Below are positions 8,408-15,269 of a stretch of 19,966 nucleotides of DNA, piece after piece. The stretch covers positions 1 through 19,966 of the forward strand of contig WOYJ01000065.1 of assembly GCA_011620845.1 (NCBI GenBank), given 5' to 3'. Numbering within the stretch: position 1 is the stretch's first letter; each line of letters starts with the position of its first letter. The stretch is from Methanobacteriaceae archaeon. Lineage in GTDB: Archaea; Methanobacteriota; Methanobacteria; Methanobacteriales; Methanobacteriaceae. Below the pieces are notes generated by a model. That model was not told the DNA's origin. It was given only the letters and a program-made list of their open reading frames with translations, and made no database searches. Position numbers and translations under genes: made by a program.

Positions 8408-10144
8408 TTAATCATTTTGTATTGCTTCCTTGAAGAACTCTGGAACCAGATTCTTATAGAGGGGGTTGTTGAGTAACATGCGGAAGTTACCATCGAGTAT
8501 GTACGTCTCACAGTAATCATCCTCTGCACGCATCCCCCGGCCGTAAGCTTGTATTAGGGTCATCACAGTCTTATACGCGTACCATTTAGGGTCTTTTTTC
8601 CTCCTCTGGTTCACCTGACGGTCTCCCAGGAAGGGGAAAGGTATCTTATAGATCACCTGGAACTGACATTTCTCGTAGGGCAGGTCCACACCTTCACCCA
8701 TGGACGGGCTGACCAGTACCAGGTTTTCCTGGCTTTCTTCAAACCTGCGCAGCTGGTACTCCCGGTTATTACTGTTATGGCCTATGAGCCGATTATTTTT
8801 GATTTTACCCAGGATGTATTTCTGGCAGTTGTAGTTGTGGGTGTGGATCAGTCCTTTCTCGTACCGGTGGTAGTTGATGATCTTCTCCAGGATGGGGATG
8901 GTCTTTGGGGCGGTTCGATTTATGGACCTACGGGACATGTTTCCCACCAACTTAAGGTGCACCGGCCGAGAGGACGCCGGGAAGTTGCTTTTTATCCTTA
9001 TCTTATAAGCCTCATCTGCATCTATTCCCAGCCACCTGCAGAACAGGTCCATGTCCAGTATGGTGGCGCTCATGAAGAGACAGGTATCGGCATGTTCAAA
9101 CAGCCTGTTTTTAGCGTACATATCCACCTTTAAGGGTTTGAATGCCACGCCGCCTGAGATTCTATCCACCACCCAGTTTTCTGGTGTTTCCTCTAAATTG
9201 TCCAGTAGCTCCTGTAACCGGAATTTGGTACGGTTTATCCGGTCGGCCTTGTTTTTAGGCATCTTCTGGACGGCTAATTTTCTGTAGGAATCATATATTG
9301 ACTCTAAAAATAATATCCACTCAATGGGATTTTCTTCTGACATCATACTAGGGGGTATGCTCTTTTTGATGTCATTTTCCAGCCTCTTATTGTAGATGTT
9401 GACTTCCATACGACGCATCAGTTTGTCTTCGATGTTGTGTGCTTCATCCAGGACCATCAACCTTCTTTTACCAAAGTGCTTCACGTAATTCAATTCCAGG
9501 AGAGCGTAATCGTAATTCATTAAGGTTACCGGACTTTTCACAGCTTCTGCTTTCTGTTCCCAGTACTGACAGTGTTCATCGGAGCGGAAGTAGATATTTC
9601 CTCCATATGCATCTTCAAACGCAAAACGCCCCCCATCGAATGATGATTTACTTATACCATACTCGCAGACGAATTTTTGGGAGCGGGGAGTGGTCTGGCA
9701 GGCACCAGAGTCACAACTGATGTCCAGGGTTTCTTTACAGGAGAAGTTTCCCCTGCCTTTAACCAGGGGGTAGCCAAATTGAGCTCCGTACTGTGATTGT
9801 AGCTGTTTGGTCATGGTCAAAATATAAGCAGGCTGGTAGATCCCGGCTAGTGTAGTGGCGATTGCAGATTTACCCGTCCCGGTCCCTGCTTCCAGCAGGA
9901 TGTAGGTAAATCCTTCTTCCATGGCATTTTTAATGTTACTGATTATCTCCAGCTGCCCTTCCCGGGGCTCTGTGAAGGGGAAGTTTTCGATTATATCATC
10001 ATCGATATGTGGATATTCTCTTTTTATTTCTTCAATCCTTGATTTTGGTATCCCTGAAGCCCTGGTTAGCCTGGCACCGTTTTTGTTACAGGTGCAGTTA
10101 TCTTTGAGCATGCCGCATTGGTTACAAAAAAACCCGTTTCCCAT
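8408..10144 (-). CDS. XPD/Rad3/DinG-type Fe-S DNA helicase
   Basis: This 578-residue protein is an SF2 helicase of the XPD/Rad3 class, enzymes that unwind DNA 5' to 3' in repair or replication. Walker A is AGTGTGKS at 86-93 and the DEAH box is LDEAH at 232-236. Between them lie the cysteines 136, 144, 149, 160 and 192, four of which would hold the 4Fe-4S cluster typical of this class. Motif V/VI elements near the C terminus are SPSMGEGVDLP and QAYGRGMRA. The extreme N terminus adds a small zinc-ribbon-like cluster (Cys7, Cys10, Cys17, Cys19), which supports the ATG at 10144 over the next Met at residue 12. No GGAG-type ribosome site precedes this ATG and a TATA-like element lies about 25-30 bases upstream, so a leaderless mRNA is possible. 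Its cellular partner is unknown. Confidence 0.92.
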   Translation of the reverse strand: MGNGFFCNQCGMLKDNCTCNKNGARLTRASGIPKSRIEEIKREYPHIDDDIIENFPFTEPREGQLEIISNIKNAMEEGFTYILLEAGTGTGKSAIATTLAGIYQPAYILTMTKQLQSQYGAQFGYPLVKGRGNFSCKETLDISCDSGACQTTPRSQKFVCEYGISKSSFDGGRFAFEDAYGGNIYFRSDEHCQYWEQKAEAVKSPVTLMNYDYALLELNYVKHFGKRRLMVLDEAHNIEDKLMRRMEVNIYNKRLENDIKKSIPPSMMSEENPIEWILFLESIYDSYRKLAVQKMPKNKADRINRTKFRLQELLDNLEETPENWVVDRISGGVAFKPLKVDMYAKNRLFEHADTCLFMSATILDMDLFCRWLGIDADEAYKIRIKSNFPASSRPVHLKLVGNMSRRSINRTAPKTIPILEKIINYHRYEKGLIHTHNYNCQKYILGKIKNNRLIGHNSNNREYQLRRFEESQENLVLVSPSMGEGVDLPYEKCQFQVIYKIPFPFLGDRQVNQRRKKDPKWYAYKTVMTLIQAYGRGMRAEDDYCETYILDGNFRMLLNNPLYKNLVPEFFKEAIQND

Positions 10145-10264
10145 GGGGATTTATATTTGAGATGCTGGTATAAATACTATGAAACCTTTATAAGTTTCCA
10201 GGGAAAGAAAATTTTAGCATAGTTTCGGTCAGATACAAGTTTATTAAATTGTTGAAGGATTATT
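10145..10264. promoter_or_regulatory. divergent promoter of the Rad3-type helicase and cbiL
   Basis: The spacer serves two genes facing apart. Leftward, AGTATTTATACC (10178-10167) or CTTATAAAG (10195-10187) can act as TATA box for the helicase; the first would place the start of RNA almost at the ATG. Rightward, cbiL has an AAGGA ribosome site near 10254-10259, and A/T-rich candidates for its TATA box occur in 10186-10250. Confidence 0.4.
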
Positions 10265-10963
10265 ATGAATGGAAAACTAATTGGAATCGGCGTAGGCCCT
10301 GGAGATGCTGATCTTTTAACTATTAAGGCCTTGAATGTTATAAAAAAAGTGGATGTTATATGCGCACCAAAATCATCGGATTCAAAGCCCAGTTTGGCTT
10401 TGTCCATCGTGCAGGGATTTCTCGACGAACGTGATGATAGTTACCAGTTGTTGGAACCTCTTTTCCCCATGATAGAAGATGAAACTCTTCTGGGAGAATA
10501 CTGGGACAATGCTGCTGCTCTCATCCAGGATAAACTCAATGATGGATGGGACGTGGCGTTCGTTACACTGGGAGATCCCACTATTTACAGCACTTTCTCC
10601 TATATCAGCAGGAGAATGGGAGATAGGGGATTTGAGGTGGAAATTATACCGGGCATAACCTCTTTTACTGGCTGCGCCGCGACTGCCGGTATATCCCTTG
10701 GTGAGAAGGATGAGATCATAGTAATCGTGCCCAAGGTCGATGAGAGGCTGGAGCGTATTCTGGAATACGGGGACACCTTCGTGGTGATGAAGACCTCCAG
10801 ACACAGGGATGATCTGGAAAAAATGGTTGACCAGGATTCAAGGAGCAAGGATGTTATTTCCGTGCAGAACTGTGGTTTAGAGGATGAAAAGGTTTTCACT
10901 GATTTTGTTAAGGACAAAAAGTATTTATCCACCACTATTTTGAAGTTTAAAAAAGATAAATAA
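10265..10963 (+). CDS. cbiL: cobalt-precorrin-2 C(20)-methyltransferase
   Basis: This enzyme transfers a methyl group from S-adenosylmethionine to C-20 of (cobalt-)precorrin-2 in the anaerobic corrin pathway, which methanogens need for the cobamide of methyl transfer. The 232-residue length is normal. The tetrapyrrole methylase signatures are GVGPGDADLLTIKAL at about 9-23, a FVTLGDPTIYST motif at 99-110, and EIIPGITSFTGCAATAGISL from about 125. The specific choice of CbiL over other methylases rests on DPTIYSTF and on the CAPKSSDSKPSLAL segment at 33-46. The gene stands alone here, with its own promoter and a T-rich tail after the stop, so it is not in a cob/cbi operon in this window. Confidence 0.93.
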   Translation: MNGKLIGIGVGPGDADLLTIKALNVIKKVDVICAPKSSDSKPSLALSIVQGFLDERDDSYQLLEPLFPMIEDETLLGEYWDNAAALIQDKLNDGWDVAFVTLGDPTIYSTFSYISRRMGDRGFEVEIIPGITSFTGCAATAGISLGEKDEIIVIVPKVDERLERILEYGDTFVVMKTSRHRDDLEKMVDQDSRSKDVISVQNCGLEDEKVFTDFVKDKKYLSTTILKFKKDK

Positions 10964-11071
10964 GATTTTATTAGAAAATAAGATTTTTTATTAATTTATT
11001 CACTTATCAGGTACTAGAAAATAAAGATTTCTATTCGATTATATTCCATTAATCTAAAGATTAGAACCCAT
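10964..11071. terminator. T-rich convergent intergenic region after cbiL and msvR
   Basis: Two genes end here from opposite sides. The DNA contains several short T runs (for example ATTTTTTATT near 10983-10991) and short direct repeats of the type AAATAAGATTT near 10961, 10975 and 11018. T-rich tracts act as archaeal terminators, which would suffice in both directions. Confidence 0.4.
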
Positions 11072-11857
11072 TTATCTTAAACTTTGTAGTCTATTTATCT
11101 TAAAGCAGCAGTATTCGTCACCCTTGGCGTAACATTTTATTTCGTCTGCTTCTATTTTCTGGTTGAAATGGGCGGAGAATATGGCTTCCAGAATACCGGA
11201 GTCAAATGCACAGGCGGATCTTCCAATTATAGGAAGAGTAGCGCATTCAAAACAATCGTACACTCTGATGGTAAGGGGCTCCAGGCGTTCCACGAACATC
11301 CTTCCTAGTTTATTATCTTCCCAGAATTGGGCGACGTTTTTCAGGAGATTTTCAGTCACCGGATTTTTCAAATGATCGTTAAATGTCTGGCCTACTTTAA
11401 AACCGGCATCGTGTAATATGGGGTCTATGTTAACTCCTTCTTCCATAAGTGATACTCTTATGGTTCTTAGGATGTATTTATAAAATTTGAATGGATCTGT
11501 GGAACTGGTCACCTGTTTTTTCAGGTAGTCGTCCATGTCCTTCTCGAGTTCAGATTCCCGGGAAATCGTTCCTAAATAGCGTGATTTTATGTAAAAAATT
11601 TTTCTACGTCCATCTACAGGGTCTGGTTTATAATCAACTATATCTTCTTTTATGAGGTCCTTAAGGTGGGCTGAAATTGTAGATTTTGATTTACCAGTTA
11701 ACGCCACTATGTCGGAACCGTTTAATCCTTCATCTTTTAATAAGGATAGTATCCTGGTTTTGATTGGGCTTTCTATTACGTTGATGCCGTTTTGGGTTCC
11801 GAATATTTTGACTTCTTCTACTTCGGACGCTTCTAGTTGTAAATTTTTTTGATTCAT
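11072..11857 (-). CDS. msvR: MsvR-family redox-sensing transcription regulator (HTH + V4R)
   Basis: This is a 261-residue regulator with a winged helix-turn-helix of ArsR type at about 28-95 (core SDIVALTGKSKSTISAHLKDL) and a C-terminal V4R domain at about 120-255. The V4R part carries Cys202, Cys205, Cys216, Cys242, Cys250 and Cys251, suited to metal or disulfide sensing. This architecture, together with a divergent fpaA, matches MsvR described in Methanothermobacter thermautotrophicus, where it controls an fpaA-rlp-rub oxidative stress operon and its own gene through thiol state. The ATG at 11857 is the only sensible start; a GGAG lies only two bases upstream of it, closer than usual. Identity is well supported by domain order and context; binding to the palindromes reported here is inference. 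Confidence 0.9.
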   Translation of the reverse strand: MNQKNLQLEASEVEEVKIFGTQNGINVIESPIKTRILSLLKDEGLNGSDIVALTGKSKSTISAHLKDLIKEDIVDYKPDPVDGRRKIFYIKSRYLGTISRESELEKDMDDYLKKQVTSSTDPFKFYKYILRTIRVSLMEEGVNIDPILHDAGFKVGQTFNDHLKNPVTENLLKNVAQFWEDNKLGRMFVERLEPLTIRVYDCFECATLPIIGRSACAFDSGILEAIFSAHFNQKIEADEIKCYAKGDEYCCFKINRLQSLR

Positions 11858-11920
11858 TCTCCAATCCTGTGATTTTGAATTTTTTAATTAATATTATATA
11901 CGATGTTATATGAGTTTTCA

Positions 11921-11931
11921 CCTATATAAAC
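11921..11931 (-). promoter_or_regulatory. TATA box of msvR
   Basis: Read leftward, the sequence is GTTTATATAGG. It lies about 65 bases before the msvR ATG and predicts an RNA start near 11895-11900. The palindrome at 11934-11949 adjoins it on the upstream side, where the TFB site would be. Confidence 0.5.
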
Positions 11932-11933
11932 TG

Positions 11934-11949
11934 TTCGTGCATTTGCGAA
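11934..11949. promoter_or_regulatory. palindromic operator 1 (candidate MsvR box)
   Basis: The sequence is TTCGTGCATTTGCGAA, a near-perfect palindrome that extends one pair outward to GTTCG/CGAAC. It stands between the leftward msvR TATA box and the rightward fpaA TATA box, so a bound protein would touch the TFB/TBP sites of both promoters. Its sequence resembles the second palindrome at 11991. Confidence 0.7.
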
Positions 11950-11957
11950 CCATAAAG

Positions 11958-11967
11958 TTTATATAAA
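11958..11967 (+). promoter_or_regulatory. TATA box of the fpaA operon
   Basis: TTTATATAAA is a strong archaeal TATA box. It predicts an RNA start near 11988-11992, giving a leader of about 37-40 bases before the ATG at 12028. Confidence 0.65.
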
Positions 11968-11990
11968 GGGTTCTCATAATTAATAATTAG

Positions 11991-12006
11991 TTCGTAAATA
12001 CACGAA
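11991..12006. promoter_or_regulatory. palindromic operator 2 (candidate MsvR box)
   Basis: TTCGTAAATACACGAA has five-base arms TTCGT/ACGAA around six bases and aligns with operator 1 as TTCGTR-N4-YRCGAA. It overlaps the predicted fpaA transcription start, where a bound protein would block RNA polymerase. The two boxes start 57 bases apart. Confidence 0.7.
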
Positions 12007-12027
12007 TTAAATTTTGGAGGGAAAAAA

Positions 12028-13251
12028 ATGAAAGCAAAATCAGTTAAAATTAAAGAAGGAATCTACTGGGTAGGTGTCTTGGATTGGGATATAAGGACTT
12101 ATCACGGTTACACTCTTAATGGAACAAGTTACAACGCCTATCTGGTGTTTGGAGAAGATAAAGTAGCTTTAATCGACAACACATATCCCGGATCTTCTGA
12201 TCAGATGTGGGGTAGAATCCAGGATGCCTTCCAGAAAGAGGGAAAGGACCTACAAATAGATGTGGTAGTACAAAATCACGTGGAAAAAGACCACAGTGGA
12301 GCGTTACTGGAAATTCATAAAAAATTCCCAGAGTCCCCCATATACTGCACAGAAATCGCGGTGAAAGGTCTCCTGAAACATTACCCCGCCCTGGAGGGTG
12401 CTGATTTTAAAGTGGTTACCACGGGAGATACCCTGGATCTGGGAGGGAAAACACTGGCCTTTTTAGATGCATTCTTACTGCACTGGCCGGACAGCATGTT
12501 CACCTTACTGGTAGAAGAAGGTATCCTATTCCCCAACGATGCATTTGGACAGCACCTGTGCTTTGCCCAGCGTTATGCCGATGAGATACCAGAATATGTT
12601 CTTATGGACGGTGCTCAGAAGTTCTATGCGAACCTGATCACCCCATTATCCAAGCTGGTGCTAAAGAAGTTTAAAGAAGTCCAGGATTTAGGTCTTCTGG
12701 AGCAGATTGAGATGATAGCCCCATCTCATGGGCAGATATGGACCGATCCCATGAAAATAATCGGAGCCTACAGTGACTGGGCCACGGGAGCTTGCAAAGA
12801 TAAAATAACCATCATCTACGACACCATGCACTATTCCACCCAGAAGATGGCCCATGCCATAGCAGAAGGTGTTATGAGTGAAGGAGTAGATGTGAAAATG
12901 TACTACCTTCACGAAGATGAACGAAGTGAAATAGTTAAGGACATACTGGACAGCAAGGCCATCGCCCTGGGAGCTCCAACCATCTATGATGAACCCTTCC
13001 CCTCTGTAGGGGACCTGATATTTTACCTGCGCGGTCTAAAATTCAACCGAACTGGAAGAGAAAGACTAGCGGTGACATTTGGATCAATGGGGGGCCAAGG
13101 TGGCGCCCCTGAAAACCTGGCGGATAATTTAAAGGACTGCGGATTCCAGGTTAAAAGCCAGCAGGAAATATATTATGTTCCAAATGCAGATGAATTAGAA
13201 CAGTGCTTCATAACCGGACAGAAGTTAGCACAGGAGATTAAAAATCTCTAA
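12028..13251 (+). CDS. fpaA: F420H2 oxidase, flavodiiron protein (FprA/FpaA)
   Basis: This cytosolic 407-residue enzyme reduces O2 to water with F420H2 in methanogens. Residues 1-250 form the metallo-beta-lactamase-like diiron domain. The iron ligands are visible as H84-x-E86-x-D88-H89 in NHVEKDHSG, H152 in LLHWPDSMF, D171 in FPNDAFG and H234 in APSHGQIW. Residues about 258-400 form the flavodoxin domain that binds FMN, beginning TIIYDTMHYSTQKMA and including a TFGSMGGQGG loop near 351-360. Length and domain order are standard for class A flavodiiron proteins; H152 fills a position that some flavodiiron proteins vary. A strong GGAGGG ribosome site precedes the ATG by six bases. The gene is divergent from msvR and 76 bases ahead of the rubrerythrin gene, with which it probably forms an operon. 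Confidence 0.95.
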   Translation: MKAKSVKIKEGIYWVGVLDWDIRTYHGYTLNGTSYNAYLVFGEDKVALIDNTYPGSSDQMWGRIQDAFQKEGKDLQIDVVVQNHVEKDHSGALLEIHKKFPESPIYCTEIAVKGLLKHYPALEGADFKVVTTGDTLDLGGKTLAFLDAFLLHWPDSMFTLLVEEGILFPNDAFGQHLCFAQRYADEIPEYVLMDGAQKFYANLITPLSKLVLKKFKEVQDLGLLEQIEMIAPSHGQIWTDPMKIIGAYSDWATGACKDKITIIYDTMHYSTQKMAHAIAEGVMSEGVDVKMYYLHEDERSEIVKDILDSKAIALGAPTIYDEPFPSVGDLIFYLRGLKFNRTGRERLAVTFGSMGGQGGAPENLADNLKDCGFQVKSQQEIYYVPNADELEQCFITGQKLAQEIKNL

Positions 13252-13327
13252 AATTTTCATTTCTTCTGTAAAAATAAGATAATGTAATATGAATGGGAGT
13301 AATTTATGGTTGAATGGAGGAGTAGAT

Positions 13328-13744
13328 ATGGAGATAATAAACGAACATAAACTGGGAGTTTGTAAAGGCACAGAATTAGAAGAAGCTGTCCAGGCAAATT
13401 TCAATGGAGAAACCCAGGAAGTGGGTATATATTTAGCAATGGCCCGTCAGGCACAAAGAGAAGGATTACCAGAAGTAGCAGAAGTCCTCACCAGAATAGC
13501 CATTGAAGAAGCCCAGCACGCTGCCCATTTCGCCGAACTGGGTGGTATTATAAAACCAACCCTCAAGGAAAACATAGAGATGATGATCGAGGGAGAGACC
13601 AAGGCCAACAACGAGAAAAAAGCAGCGGCCAAAAAGGCAAGGGAATGCGATGTGGACCCCGCCCATGACTTCTTCGATGAAAGTTCCAGAGACGAAGGCC
13701 GCCACGCCGAGATGCTCAAAGGAATGTTAAAAAGGTATTTTTAA
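13328..13744 (+). CDS. rub: rubrerythrin-type ferritin-like diiron protein
   Basis: This is a four-helix diiron protein that probably reduces hydrogen peroxide. The start chosen is the ATG at 13328, which follows GGAGG at 13316-13320 by seven bases; an ATG at 13289 in the same frame would add thirteen unlikely residues. The resulting 138 residues begin MEIINEHKLGVCKGTELEEAV. Iron ligands are expected at the Glu of NGETQEVGIYLAMA, the EEAQHAAHFAEL motif (ExxH) and the DEGRHAEMLKG motif (ExxH). The protein ends in KRYF and lacks the C-terminal rubredoxin domain of classical rubrerythrins, so it needs an external electron donor. It follows fpaA in the MsvR locus. No separate rubredoxin-like gene lies between them, unlike the fpaA-rlp-rub order recalled for Methanothermobacter. 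Confidence 0.9.
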   Translation: MEIINEHKLGVCKGTELEEAVQANFNGETQEVGIYLAMARQAQREGLPEVAEVLTRIAIEEAQHAAHFAELGGIIKPTLKENIEMMIEGETKANNEKKAAAKKARECDVDPAHDFFDESSRDEGRHAEMLKGMLKRYF

Positions 13745-13777
13745 ATTTAAAAGTCATTTCCCTCCATATGACTAGAT

Positions 13778-13840
13778 CAGGAGAGAGATAAGACATACCG
13801 CCTTCGTTCTTATTTTTTTCTCTCCTGTTTATTTTTAATT
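13778..13840 (+). terminator. terminator of the fpaA-rubrerythrin operon
   Basis: CAGGAGAGA starting at 13778 pairs with TCTCTCCTG ending at 13827, and the stem extends with ATAAGA and TCTTAT across a T bulge. A T-rich tail TTTATTTTTAATT follows directly. It lies 34 bases after the rubrerythrin stop. Confidence 0.75.
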
Positions 13841-13983
13841 ATAATAGCCACATTACAGAAATTCAATTTCAGTGGTCAATTCAAATTATAAATTCATTTC
13901 ATGTTTTATTGGTGAAGCATCGTTAAAATTGCACCACCATAGGCTGGCGAATTCATCATGATTTTTCCTTTATTTTTTGTTCA
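13841..13983. other. AT-rich spacer without recognisable gene
   Basis: This part of the 311-base gap between rubrerythrin and the amidohydrolase pseudogene has no open frame with a likely product and no array or tRNA. It contains only A/T-rich DNA with a somewhat more mixed patch at 13911-13960. Confidence 0.4.
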
Positions 13984-14000
13984 TTAGTTATATTAACTAA
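13984..14000. promoter_or_regulatory. palindromic operator upstream of the amidohydrolase pseudogene
   Basis: TTAGTTA (13984-13990) and TAACTAA (13994-14000) form a perfect seven-base inverted repeat around TAT. It stands just before a TATA box ATTTTATAAATT near 14002-14013. A half-site TAGTTAG recurs near 14024-14030. The arrangement suggests a dimeric repressor or activator site, possibly of MarR type, that once controlled the downstream gene. Confidence 0.45.
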
Positions 14001-14055
14001 AAATTTTATAAATTAACAGTAGTTAGTTTTTAAATTAGAGTATGGGGGGAAAACG

Positions 14056-15195
14056 ATGCAAGGATTAATCGATGTACATCACCACATCGTTCCTAAAGAA
14101 TATTTGAAAGATCTTTCAGATCAAGGAGTAAAAAAAAGCTTTAGGGGGCGCGATTTCCCAATGGGAGTGCAGATAAGGCACTGGAAGTAATGGATCAAAA
14201 CGGTATTTCTACATCTGTGATCTCAATTTCTACATCTGTGATTTCAATTTCTACATCTGTGATTTCAATTTCTATATCTGTGATTTCAATTTCTGCTCCG
14301 GGAGTTTATTTTAGGGATAAAGATCCTTCTATGGAATTTGCCAGAAGATTATCAAGAAAGACCAATGAAATATATGCTGGATTAATTGAGAATCATCCGG
14401 AAAGATTCGGTGCTTTTGCTACTCTGCCTCTTCCAGATGTTGATGCTGCTTTTGAAGAACTCGAATATGCCCTTGACGTGCTGAAACTTGATGGAGTATT
14501 TCTTTTATCGAATTATGATGGGTATTATCCTGGTGATACACGATTTGAAAGGTTATTTTCCGAACTTAACCGTCGAAAAGTGGCGGTGTTCGTTCATCCG
14601 GCTACACCCCTGGCATCGAGGAAATACACACGGGAGTCCCTGAATCGATGATAGACGTCTGTTTTGACACCACGAGGACAGCACTTTCTCTGATGGTGAA
14701 TGGTGTGACCAAGAAATATCCTGACGTAAGCTTTATCCTGGCCCATGCTGGTGGTACGATCCCTTACCTGGCAGATTGGATATTTTATCCACTCTCTTTG
14801 CCAGGATTAGGAGGTGTAAATTAGTATATAGCCGAGGGAGTTGATTTGGTTTCCCATACTGTCCCTAAATTACAGGAATCCTTCCCTGATGAACTTAAAA
14901 TATATATAAAAGTTAAAGATAATATGCTTCCAGAAGGCCCTGATTTTTATCTAAAAAGATTTTATATGATACCGCTGTTTCAGCTTCACCCCATGCTTTT
15001 GCAGCTCTCCAAACTCTGGTCGATAGTTCGAAAATAGTGTTCGGGTCTGATTATGTTTTCGCGACAGAAGCTACCGTACCATTAACTATTAAAGGTGTAA
15101 GAGAATATGGGGGCTTTGATGAAAAAGATATGGCGGCAATCGAGAGAGAAAATGCTATGGGTCTATTTCCGAGACTTAAAAAAATTTCTAGATAA
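14056..15195 (+). pseudogene. amidohydrolase family protein, multiply frameshifted
   Basis: Fragments in three frames join into one amidohydrolase (Amidohydro_2 / ACMSD-like metal-dependent hydrolase or decarboxylase) of about 340-350 residues. The start MQGLIDVHHHIVPKEYLKDL carries the HxH metal motif. This frame fails near 14140, around an A8 and a G5 run. The next frame (14190-14651) carries ISAPGVYF, RFGAFATLPLPDVDAA and FVHPATPL. A shift near 14633 leads to SFILAHAGGTIPYLAD, then a TAG at 14822-14824, EGVDLVSHTVPK and DFYLKRFY. A last shift near 14965 leads to YDTAVSASPHAF and KIVFGSDYVF, ending at TAA 15193-15195. A G-rich ribosome site and TATA box precede the ATG. At least three frameshifts and one stop make it dead. 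The former substrate cannot be told. Confidence 0.85.
14208..14294 (+). repeat. four tandem copies of a 21-bp unit in the amidohydrolase pseudogene
   Basis: Units at 14208-14228, 14229-14249, 14250-14270 and 14271-14291 have the form TCTACATCTGTGATTTCAATT, followed by a partial TCT. Copy 1 differs by one base (ATC for ATT) and copy 4 by one base (ATA for ACA). The unit encodes STSVISI and is in frame. Intact relatives are expected to have one copy, reading GISTSVISISAPG. Confidence 0.95.
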
Positions 15196-15269
15196 TTTAA
15201 ATCTATGAGACTAATTAGCGAGGCTTTTCAACTCTTATAAATTAATTGGTGAGTCTCTTTAATTTTTCT

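Noticed and set aside
8777..9133. Rightward open frames opposite the Rad3-type helicase
   Set aside because: They overlap the conserved helicase frame, have no promoter or ribosome site, and no family resemblance.
10957..11035. Short direct repeats AAATAAGATTT as an origin or attachment site
   Set aside because: They are few, imperfect and in A/T-rich convergent terminator DNA; no origin-binding-box pattern or integrase is present.
13289..13327. Longer rubrerythrin with thirteen extra N-terminal residues
   Set aside because: The GGAGG site at 13316-13320 fits the ATG at 13328, and the added residues are not typical of the family.
14208..14294. Possible CRISPR or spacer-repeat array
   Set aside because: The 21-bp units are directly contiguous with no spacers and encode an in-frame heptapeptide, so they are a tandem duplication.
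14846..15037. Separate small gene starting at TTG
   Set aside because: It is one fragment of the amidohydrolase pseudogene, in frame with the piece before the TAG at 14822, and carries family-like residues.
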